The position numbers were made by a program, and so were the translations under genes. Below, piece after piece: positions 23,921 to 33,066 of a stretch of 60,687 bases of DNA; within the stretch, counting starts at the first letter, position 1, and every line of letters begins with the position of its first letter. The notes beneath the pieces were generated by a model that was not told the origin of the DNA, did not search any database, and saw only the letters and a program-made list of their open reading frames with translations. The stretch comes from Ruminococcus sp. GTDB taxonomy: Bacteria > Bacillota > Clostridia > Oscillospirales > Ruminococcaceae. The stretch lies in the NCBI GenBank assembly GCA_015066665.1, contig SVNX01000012.1, positions 1 to 60,687 of the forward strand, read 5' to 3'.

Positions 23921-25627
23921 TTACGATTGTGATGCAGGATCAAAGCAGGTCAGTGTATCATCCACAAAGGCATACTGACTGTGGCGTCCTGCGATGTCAT
24001 ACATGGCCGCACGGTGGACGGGCAGCGTCCCGCCGCCGTCACTGAAGAGAATGTCCTGTGCCTCCTCCGTCAGCAGATACTGCAGCCAGAGCATGCCGAT
24101 ACGCTTGCTGTCGGTATCCTTTTCGCTGTTAACCGCACAGAATTGGTCATAGGACAGCGGATAACGGCCGTTGACAGAGACCGGTGCCATCTGCACGGTG
24201 CCCACTGCCATGGGCGTGTGCTGCACGGTATACAAGCAGGACGAATCAGCCAGAATCGGCATACTGCCATCGTTCATAAAGAACGAGAAATCAATCTTTG
24301 TGCGGATGGTTTCCAGATCGCCGCCGAGATAGCTGACGCTCTCATCATAGCAGATCTCCACCGGAAGCGTTTCAAAATCCGGCTCGGTGAGTGTCATTTC
24401 ACTGCCGCGGTAGGTGTTCCAGTACAGTGCGGGGAAAGTGCAGCCCAGCGGCAGAACATCGCCGAATGCAGTGAGATCGGTCATATATGTATCGTAAAGG
24501 GAGCGGTGCAGCAGCGTCAGATCCTCCGCCGGCACATCAATTCCGCCGCAGTCCATGAACACTGCGGGATGCGCAGCCGGATCACCGGCAACGGCCTTCT
24601 GATAGGCCGCTTCGCCGTAGAGGGTGATGTTGACGCCGTAGCCCGGGTATTTTTCCTCAAAGCCCTCGGTGAGACGCTCATAGACCGCAACGGCTTCCTG
24701 TTCATCGGTGCCCATGGGCAGCGGTGCCCAGACATCGATCACACCGGGGGTAATCATGCCGCTGCGCAGACAGCTGTGCAGGGACATGCGGCTCTGATAG
24801 ACATGATGTGCCGCCACAATGCCCAGTCCCAGACAAACCACACACAGTGCAGCCAGCAGAAGCGGCCGTCTGGATGCGGTCGAGGTTGCCTCCAGCTTGT
24901 CCTCGCCTTCTTCACAGATCAGCGCACGCTTGAGCGTGGCAGCATCCTTATAGCGGCGGGGCAGAACCTCCTGCAGAACGATGCGGGACGGATCGGCGTT
25001 GTTTTCGTCCTCTTCACAGAGGGCAAGGCATTCAGTCAGAAAATCACACAGTGCCCCCAGATCGGATGCGGCCGAAGCAGCAGGCGAAAAGAAATAGTCA
25101 CTGGAAAGGAAAAGGTGACCCGTACTGTCCGTGAGCAGCTCGTTCAGGGTCAGTCGGCCGCCGGACATGGCCGGATGCATCACGGCGTAGGCATCGCAGA
25201 GCTGAATGCCAAGGCTGCGTACATAGGACGGAGTCATGAGGAGATCCGCATCGGAAAGTCTTGTGGTCTCACGGTATTCTGCTGCGCAGTAGGCTGTGCC
25301 GTTTTCAGCAAAAGCCTCCCTGACCGCAAGGGTATGCGGAATCGGCTTCTCCTGCAGAAGAGCTGCCCGCTCAAGGAACTGTGCCACAAGTGCCGTCATT
25401 TCCTTTTCCGGTGCCTCCACTGTGCCCGCATCGCTGCGCACAGCCATCTGATGGGGAAAGCACTCCCTGATATAATAGTACGCCTCGCCGTCTTCCGTAC
25501 CGGCAAGGTACGAAATTCCGCTTCTGTCCTCGGAAACCGTCCGCAGCACGGTGTAAGTTCCATGCAGCACGGTGCCCGTCGGCAGACAGCTGGCGCTGAA
25601 TCGTCTTGTATTCTGACCTGATTCCAT
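23921..25627 (-). CDS. Pseudokinase fused through one membrane helix to a solute-binding-protein domain
   Basis: 568 aa. Residues 16-240 form a kinase-like domain of the Clostridia type: the usual VAIKEYFP strand reads YYYIRECFP with Arg54 for the beta-3 Lys, no glycine loop is seen, the catalytic-loop region is MHPAMSGGRLTLNELL without base Asp, and the DFG region is SDYF. A single membrane helix spans about 255-274. Residues 296-545 look like an extracellular solute-binding protein: VIDVWAPLPMGTDEQ, LTEGFEEKYPGYGVNITLY, AVAGDPAAHPAVFMDCGG, then LLTEEAQDILFSDGGGTLPVHRAAM as at the end of family 1 binding proteins. No permease gene is adjacent. A ligand-sensing receptor is the likeliest reading (inference). 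First gene of its operon; promoter at 25683-25711. Confidence 0.75.
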   Translation of the reverse strand: MESGQNTRRFSASCLPTGTVLHGTYTVLRTVSEDRSGISYLAGTEDGEAYYYIRECFPHQMAVRSDAGTVEAPEKEMTALVAQFLERAALLQEKPIPHTLAVREAFAENGTAYCAAEYRETTRLSDADLLMTPSYVRSLGIQLCDAYAVMHPAMSGGRLTLNELLTDSTGHLFLSSDYFFSPAASAASDLGALCDFLTECLALCEEDENNADPSRIVLQEVLPRRYKDAATLKRALICEEGEDKLEATSTASRRPLLLAALCVVCLGLGIVAAHHVYQSRMSLHSCLRSGMITPGVIDVWAPLPMGTDEQEAVAVYERLTEGFEEKYPGYGVNITLYGEAAYQKAVAGDPAAHPAVFMDCGGIDVPAEDLTLLHRSLYDTYMTDLTAFGDVLPLGCTFPALYWNTYRGSEMTLTEPDFETLPVEICYDESVSYLGGDLETIRTKIDFSFFMNDGSMPILADSSCLYTVQHTPMAVGTVQMAPVSVNGRYPLSYDQFCAVNSEKDTDSKRIGMLWLQYLLTEEAQDILFSDGGGTLPVHRAAMYDIAGRHSQYAFVDDTLTCFDPASQS

Positions 25628-25682
25628 AGTCCATCTCCATTTCCTCCGGCATCGATGTGCCGGGATACAGTCATACTATTTT

Positions 25683-25711
25683 AGTATAGCATATTTCCTT
25701 CATATTGTCAA
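25683..25711 (-). promoter_or_regulatory. Promoter of the pseudokinase pair
   Basis: TTGACA, 17-nt spacer, TATACT on the minus strand, with a leader of about 50 nt. Confidence 0.75.
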
Positions 25712-25736
25712 ATTTTCAAAAACAAACAAAAAACAC

Positions 25737-25765
25737 TTTACCTTTTCATCAGGATATGTTATAAT
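25737..25765 (+). promoter_or_regulatory. pcrA promoter
   Basis: TTTACC at 25737-25742, 17-nt spacer, TATAAT at 25760-25765. Confidence 0.65.
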
Positions 25766-25805
25766 GTAAGGTGAATGTCCATTTTTATATGAAAGGAGTC
25801 ACTCC

Positions 25806-28166
25806 ATGACGGAAACTGAATTTATGACGCTCAAGCAGAAGGCACTGCGCCGCTGCTTTCAGCGGATGAACGACTGCCAGTTTGAGGCAGTCACCACGGT
25901 CAACGGCCCCGTCCTTGTCCTTGCCGGAGCCGGCAGCGGCAAGACCACGGTCATTGTCAACCGCATTGCCGGCATGGTGCTGTTCGGCGATACGGCGCAC
26001 ACCCCCACACCCGTCCCCTCCGAGGATGGGATCGCACGGCTGCAGCAGTATATCGACGGCGGTGCCCTCACCATGGGCGAGCTGTGCGATCTGATCGCAG
26101 CCAGACCCGTGCAGCCTTGGCAGATCCTTGCCATCACCTTCACGAACAAAGCCGCAGGCGAGCTGAAAAGCCGTCTCTCCGAAACACTCGGGGAAGCCGC
26201 TCTCGATATCCATGCCTCCACGTTCCATTCCGCCTGCGTGCGGATTCTGCGCACCTGCATCGACCGTCTCGGCTACGAAAAAAGCTTTACGATCTACGAC
26301 AGCGACGACAGCCTGCGTGTTATGAAAAAATGCCTGCAGGAGATGAATCTTTCCGATAAGAAGTTCGCACCAAAGAGTGTGCTCGGCACCATCAGTGCCG
26401 CCAAGGATCAGATGCTCTCCCCCGAAGAATTCGCTTCAGAGGCCGGCAATGACTACTGGAAAGCCACCGTGGCCAAGCTCTACGCTGCCTATCAGCAGAA
26501 GCTCCGTGCGGCACAGGCTGTGGACTTTGATGATCTGATCACACTGACTGTCCGTGTCTTTGAGACCTGTCCGGACATCCTTGAAAAATACCAGCGGAAA
26601 TACCGCTACCTTCTGGTCGACGAGTATCAGGATACGAACTACGCCCAGTACCGCCTTGTGAGTCTGCTGGCCGAGGCGCACAGCAATCTCTGCGTTGTGG
26701 GCGACGATGACCAGAGCATCTACCGCTTCCGCGGTGCGACCATTGAGAATATCCTGAATTTCGAAGCACAGTTCCCCGGCTGCAAGACCATCCGTCTTGA
26801 GGAGAACTATCGCTCCACCCAGAACATCCTCAGTGCGGCAAACGCCGTTATCGCACATAACTGCAACCGCAAGGAAAAGTCCCTGTGGACGTCCGTCGGT
26901 GATGGTGAACCGGTAACCCTGCTGAAGGTTTCGCAGGAAAAGGACGAGGCACAGTTCATTGCGGATACCGTCGAAGAGGCCGTGGCAGACGGTGCATCCT
27001 ACAGCGATTTTGTCGTGCTCTATCGTATGAACGCCCTGTCGAACAACGTGGAGCGTGCACTCATCCGCAGCCGCATCCCCTATCGTGTCTACGGCGGCGT
27101 GCGCTTCCAGGACAGAAAAGAAATCAAGGACGTGACCTCGTATCTGTGCGTCCTGCAGAATCCCAATGATACCGTGCGGTTCGAACGTATTGTCAACATG
27201 CCCAAGCGCGGCATCGGCGATGCGACCATTGCGACCATCCTGGCCATTGCCTCGGATCTGCACATGACCCCGCTTGAGGTCATGAAATCGGCGGAGGACT
27301 TTCCTGCACTGGCAAGACGCACAGCACCGCTTCTGAAATTTGCACAGATGATGGAAGATCTCTCCGAAATGGCCGAAACTGAACCCCTCGACAAGCTTTT
27401 TGACGCCGTGCTCGAACGGAGCGGCTACAAGGAAATGCTCATCCTGCAGGGCGATGAGGGTGCGGCTCGGCTGGAAAACGTAGAGGAACTGCGTTCAAAT
27501 ATCGTTGACTACATGAGCGAAAGCACTGAACCGTCCCTCGAGGGCTTCCTTGAGGAGAATGCGCTCTACACCGATGCGGACAAGGAGACGGCTGATGAGC
27601 ATGTCTCCCTCATGACGATGCATGCCGCCAAGGGTCTGGAATTCGACACCGTCTTTGCCGTCGGCATGGAGGAGGGGCTTTTCCCCGGCATGCGCAGCAT
27701 GGATGACCCTGCCGATATGGAGGAGGAACGCCGCCTTGCCTATGTGGCCATCACCCGTGCCAAGCGCCGGCTGTATCTGATTCATTCCGAAAACCGCCTG
27801 CTCTTCGGCAGCAGCAGACAATACCCCCTCTCACGATTTGCACGGGAAATCCCCGAAAATCTGATCCACAGCGATGACCGCACCGTGAAGAAATTCCGTG
27901 ACATGCCCGCTGAGATCGGGGCCGGTTCCGGCGTTGCCTATATGCGAAAGCAGCTCGCCGCCAGACAGCAGCAGTCGCCCCCGCCGTCCGCCCCCGCCGC
28001 CGAGCTGGATTTCAAGGTCGGCGAACGCATCAACAGCCGCTTCTTTGGTGACGGCACCGTGCTGTCCATCGAATTCATCGGCGGCGATGCCCTCATGGAG
28101 ATCGCCTTTGACCGTGTGGGTACCAAAAAAATCATGGCAAAGTACCAGAAGATCACAAAGATCTGA
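25806..28166 (+). CDS. pcrA: ATP-dependent DNA helicase UvrD/PcrA family
   Basis: 786 aa, 3'-5' superfamily 1 helicase for repair and for removal of protein-DNA blocks. Q-motif region NDCQFEAVT, Walker A GAGSGKTT (41-48), Ia ITFTNKAAGELKSRL, motif II VDEYQDTN, motif III VVGDDDQSIYRFRGA, motif IV VVLYRMNALSN, motif V SLMTMHAAKGLEFD and motif VI VAITRAKRRLYL are all present. The C-terminal tudor-like domain (GERINSRFFGDGTVLSIE..FDRVGTKKIM) that contacts RNA polymerase is retained. A short insertion after Walker A (about 60-95) is larger than usual. GAAAGGAG precedes ATG. Monocistronic. Confidence 0.95.
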   Translation: MTETEFMTLKQKALRRCFQRMNDCQFEAVTTVNGPVLVLAGAGSGKTTVIVNRIAGMVLFGDTAHTPTPVPSEDGIARLQQYIDGGALTMGELCDLIAARPVQPWQILAITFTNKAAGELKSRLSETLGEAALDIHASTFHSACVRILRTCIDRLGYEKSFTIYDSDDSLRVMKKCLQEMNLSDKKFAPKSVLGTISAAKDQMLSPEEFASEAGNDYWKATVAKLYAAYQQKLRAAQAVDFDDLITLTVRVFETCPDILEKYQRKYRYLLVDEYQDTNYAQYRLVSLLAEAHSNLCVVGDDDQSIYRFRGATIENILNFEAQFPGCKTIRLEENYRSTQNILSAANAVIAHNCNRKEKSLWTSVGDGEPVTLLKVSQEKDEAQFIADTVEEAVADGASYSDFVVLYRMNALSNNVERALIRSRIPYRVYGGVRFQDRKEIKDVTSYLCVLQNPNDTVRFERIVNMPKRGIGDATIATILAIASDLHMTPLEVMKSAEDFPALARRTAPLLKFAQMMEDLSEMAETEPLDKLFDAVLERSGYKEMLILQGDEGAARLENVEELRSNIVDYMSESTEPSLEGFLEENALYTDADKETADEHVSLMTMHAAKGLEFDTVFAVGMEEGLFPGMRSMDDPADMEEERRLAYVAITRAKRRLYLIHSENRLLFGSSRQYPLSRFAREIPENLIHSDDRTVKKFRDMPAEIGAGSGVAYMRKQLAARQQQSPPPSAPAAELDFKVGERINSRFFGDGTVLSIEFIGGDALMEIAFDRVGTKKIMAKYQKITKI

Positions 28167-28324
28167 CCTCACGCAAATGTTCACAAAATATTTACAATTT
28201 AACTTCCAATCTTTTTCCCGCATCGGGGTTATATATATGGTATCTGTCATCTGCATGCTTTTGAACACTGCTATGATAAAGCACGGTACAGATGATCCGA
28301 AAATCAAGTGAAAAGAGGCATATT

Positions 28325-31276
28325 ATGAAACGCATCACCAAAGAACAGGCATTGAAAACAGGCGGACTGGTTCTGCCCTATGTCCTTGCATTTGTGATTT
28401 CCCTGTGCATCGGTCTGATCACCTATGCCGCCAAGGAGGTCATGCCCTTCGGCGAAAACTCCGTTCTCTGCATGGATCTGTGGGGACAGTATTTCCCCAT
28501 GTATGTGGAAAAGGCGAATGCCGATTCGTTCTCGGAGCTGCTCTATTCCTGGAACGGCGCACTAGGTTACAACATCTTCGCACAGAACGCCTATTACAGC
28601 AACAGCATTTTCCTGCTCCTGCTTGAAATTGTTCCGCTCAGCAAAATGGTCAGTGCCATCAACTGGATCTGTCTGCTGAAAATGGGATGCAGCGCCTGTA
28701 CAGCACTGGGCTATCTGCAGTACAAGCTCCGCAGCCGTTCGCCCTATCTGATCGCAGCGGGTGTGGCCTACAGTGCCTGCGCCTACATGCTTGCGTTCCT
28801 CTCTCAGCCGATGTGGACGGACTCCCTGATCTATGTCCCCCTCATCCTGATCGGACTCGAACGCCTTGTCCATGAGAAGAAGCCGCTGATGTATGTGATC
28901 TTCCTTGCGGCCTGCATCATTTCCAGCTTCTACATCGGCTTTGCGGTGTGCATCTTCCTTGTGCTCTACTTCTTTGTGACAGCCATCAACCACTTTGCCA
29001 TTAAAAAGAATGAAGAGGGCAAGCGCCGTCTGACCGGCTTCAAGGCCTTTGCCATGAGTTTCCTGCGATTTGCCGGCTTCTCCATTCTCGGCGGCGGTGC
29101 CGCAGCCGCTGTTATCCTGCCCATCGGCTATGCCGTCAGCAATACGGTTGCCTCCACGCTCGATGCCCCCTCAAAGCTTGAATGGTACGAAAACATCACC
29201 GCCTACATGCAGCAGCTTCTGCCCGGCCGCATGCTTGCGCTGGAATATGATCTGGCCAATCTCTATGTCGGCCTGCCGATCTTCCTGCTGGTGCCGCTCT
29301 ATTTCTGCAACAAGAAATTCCGCCTGACCGAACGCATCCTGCATGCAGGTCTTGTGGTTTTCCTCTTCGCTTCCATGAACTGCAACCTGCTCGACTATGC
29401 ATGGCACGGCTTCCATTTCCCGAATCAGCTGCCCGGCCGCTGGACCTTCCTGCTCTCTCTGGAGCTTGTAATCCTTGCCGGCTCCGCACTGGCACGCCGT
29501 GAAGGCCTCACGCCCATCCGCACCGGCATCGGCCTGCTGGCAGGCTATGTCGCACTGTTCACCACGCTCAAGGGTCTTGGCGATACGCCCTCCGAAACCC
29601 TCTCCGGCATGCATTTCCTGCTGCTGGCAGCGGTGACCGCAGCGCTCATTGCCAACAGCATTGCCGCTCAGCTCGAGCGTGACCGTGTTGTGCCGGCTCC
29701 CGAAACCGCAGCTGAAGACGAAACGGCTGAAAACGAAACGGCTGAAAACGAAACGGCTGAAAACGAAGCGGCTGAAAACGAAGCGGCTGAAGAAAATGCA
29801 GCTGAAGAAAATGCTGCGGACGCCTCCGCTCCGGAAGAGACTTCTGCGGATGAAGCCGCTGACGATGCCGCCGAAACGGAAGCCGTCCCCGCAGAAACAA
29901 AGCCTGCCAAACCGAAGACCATCACCATCCCCGCACCGCCCGCCCGCAAAAAGAAGATGCGTATTGTAGCATTCTGCTGCGTCTGCCTGATTGCAGTCCT
30001 CCATGTCTGTGACAGTGCTGCCAATTTCTCCGCTGTGGCACAGCGTGAGCAGTATGGCATGCGTGTAAGCTCCGGCAAGGGTTACAGCGAAAATGTTGTC
30101 AAGATGCATGCATTCGGCGATCAGTGGGCACCCGATTCCGATGAATTCTACCGCAACGAAGCCAACGGCGGCTTCACCTTCAACCCTTCGATGCTTGGTG
30201 ATTTCCACGGTATCGGCTACTACTCCTCCACAATGAACGGCGATGTCTTCAAGCTCCTGCGTTTCCTCGGCAATCGCGTGTATGCACAGAATGTCAGCAC
30301 CGTGTACAACAACACCTCACCCGTGCAGAACAGCCTCTTCGGCATCCGCCACATCCTCGATTTCAACAAGAACTACGGCAATCTTCTGCCGAACGGCGTT
30401 CTGATTGACGAGAACGAAAAGTGCAATATCTTCGAGAATCCGACTGCACTGAGCGTGGCCTATCCCGTTTCCGATCAGGTGCTCAGCCTTGAGATCAACG
30501 ACCAGGTCCGTGCCATTCAGAACCAGAACACCCTGCTCAACAGCATCTGCGGCGAGACTGTGGATGTCTTCGAGCGAATGAACTGCGGCGTATTCTGGTA
30601 TGACAACGCCACCATGACCGAAAGTGCAAACTGGAACACCAACTACTTCCACACAGTGGACGGCTCCAAGGATGTGGTGTTCCACTATGAATTTGCAATG
30701 CAGCAGGACGGCCCTGTTTATCTTGAGCACAATTACCGTGCCGGCAAGCTGACCGCTTCCTGGAACGGCGGCCAGACAAATATCGACACCGGCGCACAGA
30801 AATTCGCCTATCTCGGCCGTTTCCATGCGGGCGACATCATCTCTGTGGATGCTGTCATCAGCGGTGTCGGCCTTGGCTGCTGCGGCCTGAACATGTACTA
30901 CTTCAATGAAGAAAAGTGGAACAGCACGTTCCAGAAGCTCTCCGCCCATCAGATGGATGTCGAATCCTTCAATCAGACTTCCATCACCGGCAGCATCACC
31001 ATGGATGCAGAAGGTCTTGTGATGACCTCCATTCCGCAGGACGGCGGCTGGGAGGCTTACTGCGACGGCCAGCCCCTTGCCATTGAGGAAGTGGGTGACA
31101 GCCTGATTGCTGTGCGTGTCCCCGAAGGTACACATGTTCTCAAGTTCCGCTATCATGTGCCCGGCCTTGCACCCGGTCTGATCATTTCGATCACCTGCGT
31201 GCTGCTTGCCATCATCTTCGGCCGGCCGGATCTCATCCGCAAACTCATCCGAAAAGTCTGCGTCAAGCGTGACTGA
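28325..31276 (+). CDS. YfhO-family membrane protein
   Basis: 983 aa from ATG 28325 (AAAAGAGG upstream). About 12-14 membrane helices, with the N-terminal GT-C-like pattern of YfhO: helix 1, then an extracellular loop with ENSVLCMDLWGQYFPMY and SWNGALGYN, as in bacterial membrane proteins proposed to transfer sugars onto lipid-anchored polymers (YfhO modifies lipoteichoic acid in Bacillus). A large extracellular C-terminal domain (about 580-950) is followed by a last helix. An acidic segment of 15-bp repeat origin (TAENE, AAENE, AAEEN) sits in the loop before the helix at about 550. The glycosyl donor is unknown. Transcript ends at a strong terminator. Confidence 0.85.
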   Translation: MKRITKEQALKTGGLVLPYVLAFVISLCIGLITYAAKEVMPFGENSVLCMDLWGQYFPMYVEKANADSFSELLYSWNGALGYNIFAQNAYYSNSIFLLLLEIVPLSKMVSAINWICLLKMGCSACTALGYLQYKLRSRSPYLIAAGVAYSACAYMLAFLSQPMWTDSLIYVPLILIGLERLVHEKKPLMYVIFLAACIISSFYIGFAVCIFLVLYFFVTAINHFAIKKNEEGKRRLTGFKAFAMSFLRFAGFSILGGGAAAAVILPIGYAVSNTVASTLDAPSKLEWYENITAYMQQLLPGRMLALEYDLANLYVGLPIFLLVPLYFCNKKFRLTERILHAGLVVFLFASMNCNLLDYAWHGFHFPNQLPGRWTFLLSLELVILAGSALARREGLTPIRTGIGLLAGYVALFTTLKGLGDTPSETLSGMHFLLLAAVTAALIANSIAAQLERDRVVPAPETAAEDETAENETAENETAENEAAENEAAEENAAEENAADASAPEETSADEAADDAAETEAVPAETKPAKPKTITIPAPPARKKKMRIVAFCCVCLIAVLHVCDSAANFSAVAQREQYGMRVSSGKGYSENVVKMHAFGDQWAPDSDEFYRNEANGGFTFNPSMLGDFHGIGYYSSTMNGDVFKLLRFLGNRVYAQNVSTVYNNTSPVQNSLFGIRHILDFNKNYGNLLPNGVLIDENEKCNIFENPTALSVAYPVSDQVLSLEINDQVRAIQNQNTLLNSICGETVDVFERMNCGVFWYDNATMTESANWNTNYFHTVDGSKDVVFHYEFAMQQDGPVYLEHNYRAGKLTASWNGGQTNIDTGAQKFAYLGRFHAGDIISVDAVISGVGLGCCGLNMYYFNEEKWNSTFQKLSAHQMDVESFNQTSITGSITMDAEGLVMTSIPQDGGWEAYCDGQPLAIEEVGDSLIAVRVPEGTHVLKFRYHVPGLAPGLIISITCVLLAIIFGRPDLIRKLIRKVCVKRD
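29711..29815. repeat. 15-bp tandem repeat inside the YfhO gene
   Basis: Seven units from 29711: GCTGAAGACGAAACG, two copies of GCTGAAAACGAAACG, two of GCTGAAAACGAAGCG, then two of GCTGAAGAAAATGC[A/T]. The repeat encodes an acidic Ala-Glu-Asn stretch; unit loss or gain keeps the frame. Confidence 0.85.
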
Positions 31277-31280
31277 TACA

Positions 31281-31310
31281 ACGCCCCCGCTCTCTGCGGG
31301 GGCGTTTTTC
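31281..31310 (+). terminator. Terminator of the YfhO gene
   Basis: ACGCCCCCGC, TCTCT, GCGGGGGCGT, then TTTTT. Confidence 0.9.
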
Positions 31311-31370
31311 TGTCTCCTGTACCGGAATTTGGATGCTCTCAATTTTTTCGTGAAAATCAATAAAATTCTA

Positions 31371-31399
31371 TTGCATTTCACTCAGAAATATGCTATAAT
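31371..31399 (+). promoter_or_regulatory. Promoter of the beta-CASP hydrolase gene
   Basis: TTGCAT at 31371-31376, 17-nt spacer, TATAAT at 31394-31399. Confidence 0.8.
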
Positions 31400-31431
31400 G
31401 TTTATAAAGCCCATAAAAGGAGGTTTCTGGT

Positions 31432-33027
31432 ATGAAAATGCAATTTATCGGTGCTGCGCATGAAGTCACAGGCAGCTGCACCTATCTCGAAATCGGTGAC
31501 AAGAAACTGCTGATTGACTTCGGTATGGAGCAGGGACGGGATGTTTATGAAAACGCACGCATTCCCTGTGCACCGGGCGAAATCGATTTCGTTCTGCTGA
31601 CCCATGCTCACATTGACCATTCCGGTCTCCTTCCGCTGCTCTATGCAGGCGGTTTTCAGGGGGAAATTCATACCACGCAGGCCACTGCCAATCTCTGCAG
31701 CATCATGCTGCGTGACAGTGCCCATATCCAGGAATTTGAAGCACAGTGGCGCAGCCGTAAGGCACAGCGCCGCGGCGAAGAGCCGTATGTGCCGCTTTAT
31801 ACCATGCAGGATGCCATCGGCACCATTGAAAAAATGCGTCCGCACCGCTATGACGAACGGATTTCGCTTGCGGAAGGCATTGACATTCGCTTCACGGATG
31901 CCGGCCATCTGCTCGGCTCGGCCAGCATTGAGATCTGGGCGACAGAAGGTACAGAAACCCGCAAATTCGTCTTTTCCGGCGACATCGGCAATCTCAATCA
32001 GCCCCTCCTGCGCGATCCCATCATGATCGATGAGGCAGACTATGTTGTCATGGAATCCACCTACGGCGACCGCCGGCATGAGCGTCCCAAGGATTACTGT
32101 ACTGCCTTTGCTCAGGTGCTGCAGCAGACCTTCGACAGGGGCGGCAATGTTATCATCCCGTCCTTCGCTGTCGGCAGAAGCCAGGAGCTGCTCTACTTCC
32201 TCCGCCAGATCAAGGAGGAGGGCATGGTCAAGGGGCATGACGATTTCCCTGTCTACATGGACAGCCCCCTTGCCATTGAAGCAACGAACGTCTTCCTGCG
32301 CAATCAGAACAGCTGCTATGATGAGGAAGCCATGCGCTTTGTGAGTGCGGGCATCAATCCCCTCACCTTCCCCGGTCTGATTCTTGCCACCTCGGCTGAC
32401 GAATCCAAGGCCATCAACTTCGATAAGCGCTGCAAGGTCATCATCTCTGCCTCGGGCATGTGTGAGGCCGGCCGCATCAAGCATCATCTCAAGCATAATC
32501 TCTGGGGTGCCAAAAACACCATTCTCTTTGTTGGTTATCAGGCCTACGGTACCCTGGGCCGCTCCCTCGTAGAGGGGGCCAAGACCGCAAAGCTCTTCGG
32601 CGAACAGATTCATGTGGCTGCCGAAATCAGAGAACTGCCCGGCATCAGCGGTCATGCCGATCTTGACGGACTGACCGAATGGATTGCTCATATCCAGAAT
32701 GTCAAGCGTGTTTTCGTCGTACACGGCGAGAGCGATACGGCAGACCGGTTTGCGGCACATCTGAAGAACGATCTGGGACTTGAGGTCTATGCGCCCTACA
32801 GCGGTGCGGAATTTGATCCGCTCACCAATGCCGTCACGATCGATGCCGTACCCAGACCCATCGAAAAGAAATCGCCCAGCGGCAAGGCCAATGCTGTATA
32901 TCAGCGTCTGCTGGCCGTACTCGACAGACTCACTCTGCTCATCAAACACAGCAAGGGTCGCACCAACAAGGATATCGCGAAGCTCACCGATCAGCTGACC
33001 GAGATCTGCAACAAATGGGAAAAATAA
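31432..33027 (+). CDS. Metallo-beta-lactamase / beta-CASP / RMMBL hydrolase (probable RNase)
   Basis: 531 aa from ATG, with AAAGGAGG upstream. MBL motifs LLTHAHIDHSG (HxHxDH), GHLLGS and SGDIG provide the two-metal site; the beta-CASP insert follows (IPSFAVGRSQELLYFL; MDSPLAIEATNVF), then ISASGMCEAGRIKHHL and the RMMBL segment ELPGISGHADLDGL. This is the architecture of CPSF73-like bacterial RNases of the YSH1 group, distinct from RNase J in length and C-terminus. The C-terminal extension (about 470-531) is helical. RNA cleavage is inferred from the family. It heads a likely three-gene transcript with the SGNH hydrolase and AIM24 genes. Confidence 0.88.
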   Translation: MKMQFIGAAHEVTGSCTYLEIGDKKLLIDFGMEQGRDVYENARIPCAPGEIDFVLLTHAHIDHSGLLPLLYAGGFQGEIHTTQATANLCSIMLRDSAHIQEFEAQWRSRKAQRRGEEPYVPLYTMQDAIGTIEKMRPHRYDERISLAEGIDIRFTDAGHLLGSASIEIWATEGTETRKFVFSGDIGNLNQPLLRDPIMIDEADYVVMESTYGDRRHERPKDYCTAFAQVLQQTFDRGGNVIIPSFAVGRSQELLYFLRQIKEEGMVKGHDDFPVYMDSPLAIEATNVFLRNQNSCYDEEAMRFVSAGINPLTFPGLILATSADESKAINFDKRCKVIISASGMCEAGRIKHHLKHNLWGAKNTILFVGYQAYGTLGRSLVEGAKTAKLFGEQIHVAAEIRELPGISGHADLDGLTEWIAHIQNVKRVFVVHGESDTADRFAAHLKNDLGLEVYAPYSGAEFDPLTNAVTIDAVPRPIEKKSPSGKANAVYQRLLAVLDRLTLLIKHSKGRTNKDIAKLTDQLTEICNKWEK

Positions 33028-33066
33028 TCCGCCGGCATTGGTTCCGGCCTATCGGAGGTAATACCC

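Noticed and set aside
28292-28324. Extended start of the YfhO-like gene
   Set aside because: ATG 28325 has AAAAGAGG upstream and begins a normal membrane-protein N-terminus; the upstream ATG has no site.
29171-30208. Minus-strand frame with repeated FSRFV units
   Set aside because: It is the antisense of the 15-bp repeat in the YfhO gene; the repetition is inherited from that tract.
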